64,000 bases of DNA. Origin: UBA7985 sp965661545. GTDB taxonomy: Bacteria; Pseudomonadota; Alphaproteobacteria; UBA7985. A program made the translations under genes and the position numbers. The notes beneath the pieces are model-generated. The model had not been told where the DNA came from. It did not search any database and was given only the letters and a program-made list of their open reading frames with translations. The stretch is taken from contig CBFIEF010000002.1 in assembly GCA_965661545.1 (NCBI GenBank), forward strand, positions 1-64,000. The letters are read 5' to 3'. This document shows positions 1-6,932 of the stretch, piece by piece (position 1 is the first letter of the stretch; each line of letters begins with the position of its first letter).

Positions 1-26
1 CGAACAGGACGAGCAACGTCAGCCAT
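1..26 (-). CDS. Start of an unknown gene, cut by the window edge
   Basis: An ATG at 26-24 opens a frame running off the window, reading MADVARPV. An AGG lies about 8 nt before it, overlapping the end of the preceding small membrane frame (stop 32-34). The close spacing suggests it is the third gene of the minus-strand operon that begins at 822. Eight codons are too few to identify a product. Confidence 0.3.
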
Positions 27-31
27 CGCTT

Positions 32-315
32 TTACCTAAAGGCGATATGAATGCTAAGCAGCACCAAAATCACCGGCAGGAGCCCACCCAGCGTAAAGGG
101 CAGAACGTCTATCGGGAGCTTCAGCCCCACAAAGGCCTCGTGCACGTCTGGTTCAAAAGCAGGGTTATTCGGGGAAATTAGACTGCGATCGCCGCGCGCT
201 CTATCATCGCGAAGCAGAACATCGGCATGAACGTCATGGCCAAGGCCATGAGAAAGAATGCGGAGGCGCGGGGTGTGGTTATCCTACCCTCGTTGACGCC
301 ACCGCCCAAGGCCAC
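32..315 (-). pseudogene. Small two-helix membrane protein, apparently frameshifted
   Basis: Read on the minus strand, a GTG at 315-313 follows the stop of the upstream gene by 3 nt and opens a 45-residue frame ending at 178-180. It carries one hydrophobic helix (AFFLMALAMTFMPMFCFAM). The second minus-strand frame continues to a stop at 32-34 and carries another helix (LGGLLPVILVLLSIHIAF) with no convincing start of its own. A -1 shift in the GC-repeat near 185-201 joins them into one protein of about 94 residues, reading through MIERAGDRSLISPNNPAF. This could be a sequencing error, a real lesion, a programmed shift, or two separate short proteins. I do not recognise the family. No clear ribosome site precedes the GTG, so translation may be coupled to the upstream gene. 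Confidence 0.35.
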
Positions 316-318
316 TGG

Positions 319-822
319 TTAAGCAACAGCCTGCATATCGGTCTCAGCGGACCTGCTTTCTGAAGCCGCCTCGAATAGGCGTACTTCCAAGTCCGCGCGA
401 GCGTTCTCAGACAACTCGTACATGTCGTCCTCAACAACGATGAGACGACCATTGTCGCGCATGCTGCGGATATAAGCCGAGGCGTTGTTCCCGTGCGTGC
501 TGCGCTTGTAAATTTCGCGCGCCGACTTGGCTTCATGGTGCAGTTGGTTGCGACTGAAACGGGTAACACCGTCGATCAGGGACAGCTTAGCAGCAGCGGA
601 TAAAAACAGATCCGCGCCAGATTTGTGACCCAAGCGCATGCAAATAGCGTGTGTGGTACGGATGGAAATGTTGCGGTCAAATGAACCACTGGAATCCGAA
701 ACCTTCTCGTTCCAGTCGATTTTTGAAAGAACGGGAATGAGGTGTTCAACGGCAAAAGCCTCGGAACCCTCAAACTCAACTCTAATTTGATCACGCTCCA
801 TCTTCAGCGAGCAGTTTTCCAT
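319..822 (-). CDS. Unknown 167-residue protein with winged-helix-like C-terminus
   Basis: I do not recognise this family. The start at 822 is chosen because GGAG lies 7 nt upstream and a strong promoter (855-884) lies inside the longer open frame, excluding the more distal ATG at 894. The N-terminal part begins MENCSLKMERD and looks like mixed alpha/beta. The C-terminal part resembles a winged helix: a helix (NASAYIRSMRDNGR), a beta wing (LIVVEDDMYELS) and a final helix (ENARADLEVRLFEA). That pattern suggests DNA or protein binding, possibly autoregulation through the palindrome at its promoter; this is inference. There is no signal peptide or membrane segment. It is the first gene of an operon whose next frame starts 3 nt after its stop and encodes membrane helices. 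The upstream DNA is AT-rich compared with the rest of the window, a mild hint of acquired DNA. Confidence 0.7.
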   Translation of the reverse strand: MENCSLKMERDQIRVEFEGSEAFAVEHLIPVLSKIDWNEKVSDSSGSFDRNISIRTTHAICMRLGHKSGADLFLSAAAKLSLIDGVTRFSRNQLHHEAKSAREIYKRSTHGNNASAYIRSMRDNGRLIVVEDDMYELSENARADLEVRLFEAASESRSAETDMQAVA

Positions 823-854
823 ATTAATACTCCAAAAAAGCGAATTATGATCAG

Positions 855-884
855 GTATTACTCCTAATGAATTTTGACTGTCAA
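855..884 (-). promoter_or_regulatory. Sigma-70 promoter with palindrome over the -35
   Basis: On the minus strand, TTGACA (884-879) and TAATAC (860-855) are separated by 18 bp, which is close to consensus. This predicts a start near 848 and a leader of about 26 nt to the ATG at 822. A perfect 11-bp palindrome, TTGACTGTCAA (874-884), covers the -35 box and could be a repressor operator. Confidence 0.65.
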
Positions 885-1098
885 CCATTTGCATTTAATT
901 TTTATAGATTTTGATTAGTTTTTGACCGATAGCGTGGTTCTTTGGCGTCAGATTGCGCTTTTTGGCAATATATTTCGGGAAATTGCCCTTATTGCGGAAG
1001 GTTCATACGATAGATCTCGTTTTGCACCAGCTTTGGGCACAATCTAAGAACCATGGAAATCACTAATCTAGAGCCTCATTCGCTGTAGAAGTACTAAA

Positions 1099-1127
1099 CT
1101 TCCGTCTCTCACCCTTGAGAGTGGAAG
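1099..1127. other. Composite hairpin
   Basis: Two stacked stems are present: CTTCC/GGAAG outside (1099-1103 with 1123-1127) and CTCTCA/TGAGAG inside (1106-1111 with 1116-1121), with a 4-nt loop. A short T run follows only about 10 nt later, so it is a poor terminator. It may form in the rluA leader or belong to a small RNA; its role is unknown. Confidence 0.4.
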
Positions 1128-1201
1128 GGCCAATCCATTTTTGTGCCTTAGCCGCTTAGGCCACCATTGACCTCTCACTGCACTTCGCCGAAGGAAAGGT
1201 C

Positions 1202-1870
1202 ATGGAACCCTTTGTTTACGCACCGCCGCCAGTGGCGCCCCTACCCGTGTTATATGAAGATGAAGCCTTGCTTGCATTGAACAAGCCAGCAGGCTTACTG
1301 AGCGTTCCTGGCCGCCTCGAAGCACACCGGGACAGTCTTTACACTCGCGTTCTGGTCGAGCATCCCCACGCCATGGTTGTCCATCGGCTGGATCTGGCAA
1401 CGTCTGGCGTCATTGTGATCGCTAAGAACCTCGAAGCCAACCGCGCCTTGTCGCGTCAGTTTCAACAGCGGCGGGTGGAAAAGACCTACTTGGCCGTGAT
1501 TGAAGGCACGCCGGCGCAAAACGAAGGCTGTGTCGATCTCCCCCTCATCTGTGACTGGCCCAACCGGCCGCGGCAGATGGTGGATCACGCCATCGGAAAA
1601 CCGTCGCAGACTAAGTGGACAGCCCTGTCGTCCCAAAGTGTATCGGATCGTGAGGGAACGCGGGTTGAGCTTCGACCGATCACCGGACGCTCCCACCAAC
1701 TTCGGGTCCATATGGCTCAGATGGGTCACCCAATCTTTGGAGACCGGCTTTACGCCACTGCGGAGGGCGCGGGGGCTAGCGAGAGGCTGCTGCTTCACGC
1801 TTGGATGCTCACGCTGCATCATCCTTTGGACGATCGCCCTTTGCGCTTCGAGGCCCCCTACCCCTTTTAA
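1202..1870 (+). CDS. rluA: Pseudouridine synthase RluA (23S rRNA/tRNA)
   Basis: This is an RluA-family enzyme that isomerises uridine to pseudouridine in 23S rRNA (position 746) and tRNA (position 32) in Escherichia coli. The HRLD motif lies at residues 61-64, and Asp64 is the catalytic nucleophile position. Other family blocks are NKPAGLLSVPGR near residue 27, LPLICDWPNRP in the middle and PITGRSHQLRVHM near residue 160. At 222 residues it matches the single-domain E. coli RluA (219) and, like it, has no S4 domain. The start is supported by AAGGAAAGG upstream. Its stop lies in a short tandem repeat shared with the convergent asparaginase gene. Confidence 0.93.
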   Translation: MEPFVYAPPPVAPLPVLYEDEALLALNKPAGLLSVPGRLEAHRDSLYTRVLVEHPHAMVVHRLDLATSGVIVIAKNLEANRALSRQFQQRRVEKTYLAVIEGTPAQNEGCVDLPLICDWPNRPRQMVDHAIGKPSQTKWTALSSQSVSDREGTRVELRPITGRSHQLRVHMAQMGHPIFGDRLYATAEGAGASERLLLHAWMLTLHHPLDDRPLRFEAPYPF

Positions 1871-1905
1871 ATCTGGCCCCTTTTAAATCTGGCCCTTTTT
1901 AGATC
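1861..1905. repeat. 16-bp tandem repeat between convergent genes
   Basis: The unit CCCCTTTTAAATCTGG occurs twice in perfect tandem (1861-1876, 1877-1892), followed by a degraded third copy to about 1905. The first copy contains the rluA stop codon and the last the asparaginase stop. The T and A tracts on both strands could help termination. Confidence 0.75.
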
Positions 1906-2915
1906 ATATGCCGCTGACCAACGATGGTGCCGCGGCTGTTTTGAATGGCCTTAAGCGCAACGGGACCAAGCGCCGTCTGTTCGTCTTCAGACAGCACGCC
2001 CAAGCGCACCAACACGGCGAACAAGGCAGCATCTTGGACATCTGAAATGCCATCCAGCATTTTCAACGTCATGCCCCAACCTTTGTCCCGGATAACGGTC
2101 GCGTAATAGCCGTCAGCGCCCATTTTCGCGATGATCCGCCCTTTGGTTTCTGTGGCAAGCGCGACGCTGAGGTGACCTGTGCCCGCAATGTACCAAGGAT
2201 GAGCCGCTATGGCGTTCAGCAAGCGCGTCTGAGCCTGCCCTCGGGCTGTTGCGTCGTCAGGACGAGCAAAGGATGCCAGCGCACGTGCCATATCCACCAT
2301 GGGCAGCACTGGGGTCGGCAACGCGCAGCCATCAACACCCCACCCAATATCAGCCTCTGCTGCGCCGCTGAGCTCGAGCAGGTTGCGGGCATAAAGCCGT
2401 TGAGCGGGATGATTGAGGTCGTTGTAGCCAGAAACGGCCCAGCCTTCGTGTCGGCACACGGTCAGAAAGCCTGAGTGTTTGCCGCTGCAATTGTGGTTGA
2501 GTGTCGATCGGCCCACACCCGAGCTAATAACCTCAACCCGTGCCTCGCCGTACATGGGCCAATCCGGGCCACAGGCCAAATCGTCAGCTGTGCAACCAAT
2601 ATGGTCGAGCCATGACCGAACCAGTTCCACGTGCCCCGGCTCGCCAAAGTGCGAAGCACAGGCGACGGATAAGTGAGCCGCGCTCAAGTCGTAGGCATCA
2701 GCCGCGCCGCTTTCAACCAGCGGCAAGCCTTGGATGAGTTTTGCGGAGGATCGCGGAAAGACGGGTAAGTCGGGCACACCGGCCTGCTGCACCGCCGCGC
2801 CTGTTTCGCCATCAACAACCACGAAATGACCGCCTTGAACGGTCTCAACACCACCCGCGCGGGTGGCATAGACCAGCGGTTCCGCCTTCTGGAACCATTG
2901 CGAAGCAGAAATCAT
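1899..2915 (-). CDS. L-asparaginase, class 3 (Asparaginase_II family)
   Basis: This is a 338-residue member of the Pfam Asparaginase_II family, typified by the Rhizobium etli enzymes, which hydrolyse asparagine to aspartate and ammonia. An SxxK pair is at residues 56-59 (PRSSAK), matching the catalytic Ser-Lys tandem known for R. etli ReAV. CSGKHSG matches the metal-binding Cys and Lys. HFGEP and YNDLNHPAQ are further family blocks. The start at 2915 has GGAGG 5 nt upstream; a longer frame would run into the tRNA and is rejected. No signal peptide is seen, so it is probably cytoplasmic. It converges on rluA, with the stops about 30 nt apart. Confidence 0.88.
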   Translation of the reverse strand: MISASQWFQKAEPLVYATRAGGVETVQGGHFVVVDGETGAAVQQAGVPDLPVFPRSSAKLIQGLPLVESGAADAYDLSAAHLSVACASHFGEPGHVELVRSWLDHIGCTADDLACGPDWPMYGEARVEVISSGVGRSTLNHNCSGKHSGFLTVCRHEGWAVSGYNDLNHPAQRLYARNLLELSGAAEADIGWGVDGCALPTPVLPMVDMARALASFARPDDATARGQAQTRLLNAIAAHPWYIAGTGHLSVALATETKGRIIAKMGADGYYATVIRDKGWGMTLKMLDGISDVQDAALFAVLVRLGVLSEDEQTALGPVALKAIQNSRGTIVGQRHMI

Positions 2916-2966
2916 AGACGCCTCCGTATTGAGCGATACATCATGGCTTGGAGCGCAGAGACGAGA

Positions 2967-3042
2967 TGGTAGGCCCGGCAGGATTCGAACCTGCGACAAC
3001 TCGGTTATGAGCCGAGGGTTCTAACCGCTGAACTACGGGCCC
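2967..3042 (-). tRNA. tRNA with CAU anticodon, probably Ile2 (lysidine type)
   Basis: A full cloverleaf folds: acceptor GGGCCCG/CGGGCCT, D stem GTTC/GAAC, anticodon stem CTCGG/CCGAG with loop CTCATAA, T stem GCAGG/CCTGC with loop TTCGAAT, discriminator A and an encoded CCA (2969-2967), 76 nt in all. The anticodon is CAT. The anticodon stem lacks the three G:C pairs of initiator tRNA. C4-G69 and C5-G68 in the acceptor favour tRNA-Ile2, the substrate of TilS, over elongator tRNA-Met, but the choice is not certain. Confidence 0.9.
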
Positions 3043-3098
3043 CCAAAACGTTCTTGGCTGATAGCACTGTGCTCGACCGCAAGCAAAGCGCCTTTGGA

Positions 3099-3947
3099 TT
3101 AATCTGCTTTGTGAATTTCGACTTGGTGTGGGAATGGAATTTCGATCCCAGCAGCGTCCAAAGCCTTTTTGGCTTCCAAGCGAAAGGCGGCCTGTGCGTC
3201 CCAATACTTCTTGCCATCGGCCCAAGCCCAAACCGTCAAATCAACCGAGAAATCACCCAGGTTGGAAACATAGACATACGGCGGTGGAAATTCTTCCCAT
3301 GCTGGGTTGGCGGAGACCACACCGCGCAGCACGTCCATCGCCTGATCAAGATCCGTATCATAGGCAACGCCAACGACCGCAATCATTCGGCGGCGACCCA
3401 ACCGCGTATAGTTTTCGATGGAACCTTCAAAGATCGCCGTGTTCGGCACCGACACCAGGACATTGCCCAGCGTAATGAGATCAGTACGGAACAGCCCGAC
3501 CCGGCTCACCGAACCACTGGCACCGGCAGCGGCCACCCACTCGCCAACCTTCAACGGGCGCAGGATGAGTAGCATGACCCCAGCAGCAACGTTGGAAAGC
3601 GTCCCCTGCACCGCCAAGCCGATGGCCAGCGCCACACCGCTGAGCAGCGCGAGGATCGTTGCCGTCTGGACGCCGAACATTTGCAAGGCAAGCAGGACGG
3701 TAATGATCAGAATGGCAAAGCGCAGAACTTGGATCAGCACTTTCTCGATCGTGGCATCGAGCAGAGTGCGCTCGGTGAGGAACTTGTCGATGGTCCGAGA
3801 GAACCAGGCCGCAAAGATCCAACCAATGATCAGCACCATCACGGCGCCCAACACCTTGGCGCCAACTGGCAACAGGACGTTAAGAACTTGATTGTCACTC
3901 TCACCCAAAACGGCATCAATGAGCGTTGAGAAATTCAGCCAATCCAT
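3099..3947 (-). CDS. Small mechanosensitive channel, MscS family
   Basis: This 282-residue inner-membrane channel would open under membrane tension and release solutes during hypo-osmotic shock. Three membrane segments are visible: about residues 25-50, 70-90 and 95-125. The third is rich in Gly and Ala (LSGVALAIGLAVQGTLSNVA), as in the pore helix of E. coli MscS (286 residues). The cytoplasmic beta domain follows, with VGEWV and VPNTAIFEGSIENYTR, and then an alpha/beta C-terminal cage. The gene stands between a DUF218 gene and the tRNA on the same strand, with no obvious operon partner. Confidence 0.92.
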   Translation of the reverse strand: MDWLNFSTLIDAVLGESDNQVLNVLLPVGAKVLGAVMVLIIGWIFAAWFSRTIDKFLTERTLLDATIEKVLIQVLRFAILIITVLLALQMFGVQTATILALLSGVALAIGLAVQGTLSNVAAGVMLLILRPLKVGEWVAAAGASGSVSRVGLFRTDLITLGNVLVSVPNTAIFEGSIENYTRLGRRRMIAVVGVAYDTDLDQAMDVLRGVVSANPAWEEFPPPYVYVSNLGDFSVDLTVWAWADGKKYWDAQAAFRLEAKKALDAAGIEIPFPHQVEIHKAD

Positions 3948-3976
3948 GACGCGAGCGCCCCCTTTTTAAAGCCCTG

Positions 3977-4792
3977 TTACTGCTGTGTCGTCGGACTGGG
4001 AAAAACATGATCAGTCCGCCCCAGCACGTAGTAGAAGAATAAACCTCCCCATTCCCGTGCAGCTAGGGCAAATCGCTCCCACTCAGCGATCCCTTGGCCG
4101 AATACGATACCACGGCGGCGATTGGAACGATAATCAACAGGTATAGGCACCACCGACACCTCCGCTTTATCGAAGACACCGACCGCGCGAGGCATATGAA
4201 AGGCCGACGTCACCACGCCGTAGAGGCCGCTATCGAGCTCCGGGAAGGCAGCGAGCAAGGCTTCAGGGTGTTCGGCGGTATTACGAGACTGGCTTTCCAC
4301 CCGAATCCGGTCCGAATCAAAGCCTTGCTGTCCCAGCCATTCGGCAACCAAGGCCGCTTCACCAATCTCAACACGATCGGTCAGCGCTCCATCTCCACCG
4401 GTCAGATACAGATTAACATCGGTTTGGGTCAGTACCTCAATGGCCGTGAGCATCCGGTCGCTTGCGCTGCCGACTTGGATCAAGGCCGCACTGTCCATTG
4501 AGGCGCGCAGGTCAAGCGCACCACCGAGAACGATGACGCCATCCAGCCGGCCAGCTTCAGACTGTAGTCGAAACGGTGGAAAGCGGTTTTCCAGCGGCTC
4601 CAACATGCGGGAGCCCAGCGGTAGGAAAAACAATGCCAGAACGGCGGCCAACACCCCGACCTGAAAAACCTGACCAGTGCGCGCGTAGATGCCCTGGTTC
4701 AGCAGGCGGATCAGCGTGCCAACCAAAAATATCGCGAGCAAAAGGTGCACTGGGTCGAGGAACCAGTGCACGATTTTAGACAGAGCAAACAT
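3977..4792 (-). CDS. DUF218 (YdcF/ElyC-like) membrane protein
   Basis: Two hydrophobic segments cover about residues 10-30 and 40-60, followed by a DUF218 domain starting at LDGVIVLGGALD. Conserved blocks include LYLTGGDGAL, a SRNTAEHPE motif and VVTSAFHMPRAVGVF, as in the E. coli ElyC/SanA/YdcF family. ElyC (259 residues) is linked to peptidoglycan and envelope biogenesis, and the similar length and two N-terminal helices make it the closest match. The precise reaction is unknown. It is 30 nt downstream of rpoD on the same strand and may be transcribed with it. Confidence 0.75.
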   Translation of the reverse strand: MFALSKIVHWFLDPVHLLLAIFLVGTLIRLLNQGIYARTGQVFQVGVLAAVLALFFLPLGSRMLEPLENRFPPFRLQSEAGRLDGVIVLGGALDLRASMDSAALIQVGSASDRMLTAIEVLTQTDVNLYLTGGDGALTDRVEIGEAALVAEWLGQQGFDSDRIRVESQSRNTAEHPEALLAAFPELDSGLYGVVTSAFHMPRAVGVFDKAEVSVVPIPVDYRSNRRRGIVFGQGIAEWERFALAAREWGGLFFYYVLGRTDHVFPSPTTQQ

Positions 4793-4821
4793 GGGCTTGC
4801 GCCAATTCTGCCGATAGCGAC

Positions 4822-6825
4822 CTAGTGGTCGAGGAAGGAACGCAGCTTGCGGGACCGTGAAGGATGCTTGAGCTTGCGCAAGGCCTTGGCTTCGATCTGA
4901 CGAATACGCTCACGGGTTACAGAGAACTGCTGCCCCACTTCTTCGAGCGTATGGTCTGTATTCATGCCGATACCAAAGCGCATCCGCAGCACGCGCTCTT
5001 CACGCGGCGTCAGCGAAGACAGAACGCGCGTGGTGGATTCACGCAGGTTGTTGTTGATCGCTGCTTCAACCGGGATGATGGCGTTTTCATCCTTAATGAA
5101 ATCACCCAAGTGCGAATCTTCCTCGTCCCCGATCGGGGTTTCGAGAGAAATAGGCTCCTTGGCGATTTTCATCACCTTCCGCACTTTCTCCAGCGGCATG
5201 CCCAAGCGAGAAGCAAGCTCCTCTGGCGTGGCTTCGCGGCCAATTTCGTGCAGCATCTGACGACCTGTCCGCACCAGCTTGTTGATCGTTTCAATCATGT
5301 GTACCGGAATACGAATGGTCCGTGCCTGATCCGCGATGGATCGGGTGATGGCCTGTCGAATCCACCAAGTTGCGTAGGTGGAGAACTTGTAGCCTCGGCG
5401 GTACTCAAATTTATCAACCGCCTTCATCAGGCCGATGTTGCCCTCCTGAATCAGATCCAGGAATTGCAGGCCACGGTTGGTGTACTTCTTAGCAATCGAG
5501 ATCACCAAACGCAGGTTAGCCTCGATCATTTCGGCCTTAGCGCGGTTGGAGTCGCGCTCGCCTTTCTGGACCTTTTCAACAATCCGCTTGAACTCACTGA
5601 CCGGCAAATCAACTTGGTGGATGATGTCGGCGATGTCTTCACGGATTTCTTTGGCCATGGAGCCATAACGGTCGAACAGCATTTTCCAAGACGGATCGAC
5701 AGCGGCCATACGCTCCAGCCAGCTCGGATCAATCTCATTCTCAAAATATTCTTCGATGAACTCGTCGCGCGGAATTTTACAGCGATCGGACAGCTTCATC
5801 AGCTTAATCTCGTGACCGATGATGGCTTTGTTGATCGACTTCATCTGATCCACCAGCTGGTCGATCAGGTTGTTGTTCAGACGAATCAGCTTCATCGCCC
5901 GAATAACCATGTCACGACCTTCTTCGTAGGCCGCTTCGATTTCTTCCGGAACATCTTCCCCGGTTTGCAGCAGGGTCATGCGGTCCTTCTGAACCTTGTG
6001 CAGACCACTGTAGGCGCCCGCGATGACGTCGAGCGCTTCCATCACGTCTTCACGCAGAATGGCTTCCATCGCGGAGAGAGAGACGCTGTTATCTTCATCA
6101 TCGTCGTCGTCATCGGTGGAAGCGGCCGCGCCTTCTGCGCCCTCTTCCTTTTCGCCATTCTCGTCCTCGTCGTCCTCTTCTTCGTCGTCGTCAGCCAGCC
6201 CTTCAGCAGCGGCGACGTCCAGCGAGGGGTCGTTGGCCTCTTCTTCATCACCAGCCAGCGAGCGCATGTGCGCGGCGTAGGTGGCGTCGAGATCGATCAC
6301 GTCCCGCAGCAAAACCACTTCTTCCTGCAGGGATTGGCGCCAAGACATAAGTGCGGAGAAGGTCAGCGGGGATTCGCAAATGCCCGCGATCATATCTTCG
6401 CGACCGGCTTCGATCCGCTTGGCAATCGCGATCTCACCTTCGCGCGACAGCAGCTCAACCGAGCCCATCTCACGCAGGTACATGCGAACCGGATCATCGG
6501 TTCGGCCTACGTCTTCGTCTTTGATGTTACCGGTTGGGTTGGCGACGTCGGTGGTTTCTTCTTTTTCCCCGTCCGCGCTCTCATTTTCAGTCACGGTTAC
6601 ACCGGCCTCAGAGAGCTGCGCCATCACGTCTTCGATCTGGTCGCTGCTCACCTGATCTTCAGGCAAGAATTCGTTTATGTCGTCGTAAGTCACCGAACCG
6701 TTGGCTTTCGCCCGCTCGGTAAGCTTGCGGACTGCGATCAGGACAGTGTCCTGAGCACCTCCGGCGGCGTCTTTGGCGGCATCCGTATCTGTCGGCTTTT
6801 CTGCTGCGCGCGCTTGGTTGCTCAT
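4822..6825 (-). CDS. rpoD: Primary sigma factor RpoD (sigma-70)
   Basis: This is the housekeeping sigma subunit of RNA polymerase, 667 residues. N-terminal region 1.1 is followed by region 1.2 (DPVRMYLREMG). A strongly acidic insert (EEEDDEDENGEKEEG and a DDDDDDED run) precedes the non-conserved region. Regions 2.1-2.4 include NLRLVISIAKKYTNRG and YATWWIRQAITRSIADQ, region 3 includes RIPVHMIETINK, and region 4.2 ends in VTRERIRQIEAKALRKLKHP with the usual helix-turn-helix. It lies 107 nt downstream of dnaG on the same strand, as in the macromolecular synthesis operon of many bacteria; rpsU is not beside it. Confidence 0.97.
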   Translation of the reverse strand: MSNQARAAEKPTDTDAAKDAAGGAQDTVLIAVRKLTERAKANGSVTYDDINEFLPEDQVSSDQIEDVMAQLSEAGVTVTENESADGEKEETTDVANPTGNIKDEDVGRTDDPVRMYLREMGSVELLSREGEIAIAKRIEAGREDMIAGICESPLTFSALMSWRQSLQEEVVLLRDVIDLDATYAAHMRSLAGDEEEANDPSLDVAAAEGLADDDEEEDDEDENGEKEEGAEGAAASTDDDDDDEDNSVSLSAMEAILREDVMEALDVIAGAYSGLHKVQKDRMTLLQTGEDVPEEIEAAYEEGRDMVIRAMKLIRLNNNLIDQLVDQMKSINKAIIGHEIKLMKLSDRCKIPRDEFIEEYFENEIDPSWLERMAAVDPSWKMLFDRYGSMAKEIREDIADIIHQVDLPVSEFKRIVEKVQKGERDSNRAKAEMIEANLRLVISIAKKYTNRGLQFLDLIQEGNIGLMKAVDKFEYRRGYKFSTYATWWIRQAITRSIADQARTIRIPVHMIETINKLVRTGRQMLHEIGREATPEELASRLGMPLEKVRKVMKIAKEPISLETPIGDEEDSHLGDFIKDENAIIPVEAAINNNLRESTTRVLSSLTPREERVLRMRFGIGMNTDHTLEEVGQQFSVTRERIRQIEAKALRKLKHPSRSRKLRSFLDH

Positions 6826-6932
6826 TCAGACCTCAGTGTTTCAACGTACCCGGGGCGTTGTCAGGCGGATGCTGGGCAGCAAGCACAGGACAACACATTT
6901 TGTTTCTTAGTCCCAAAGTTTGGAACCGGCTA

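Larger units (their letters stand above)
823..1201. other. Divergent intergenic region
   Basis: This AT-rich stretch separates the minus-strand unknown operon from rluA. It holds the promoter at 855-884, a composite hairpin at 1099-1127, and the ribosome site AAGGAAAGG just before rluA. No protein-coding frame or tRNA is convincing here. A clear promoter for rluA was not found. Confidence 0.6.

Noticed and set aside
1130..1180. A tRNA-like D-arm (GCC/GGC with AAGCGGCTAA between) on the minus strand before rluA
   Set aside because: No acceptor stem, T loop or valid anticodon arm can be folded around it.
6100..6280. Acidic low-complexity stretch in rpoD as an insertion or repeat expansion
   Set aside because: Acidic inserts between regions 1.2 and 2 are usual in alphaproteobacterial RpoD proteins.
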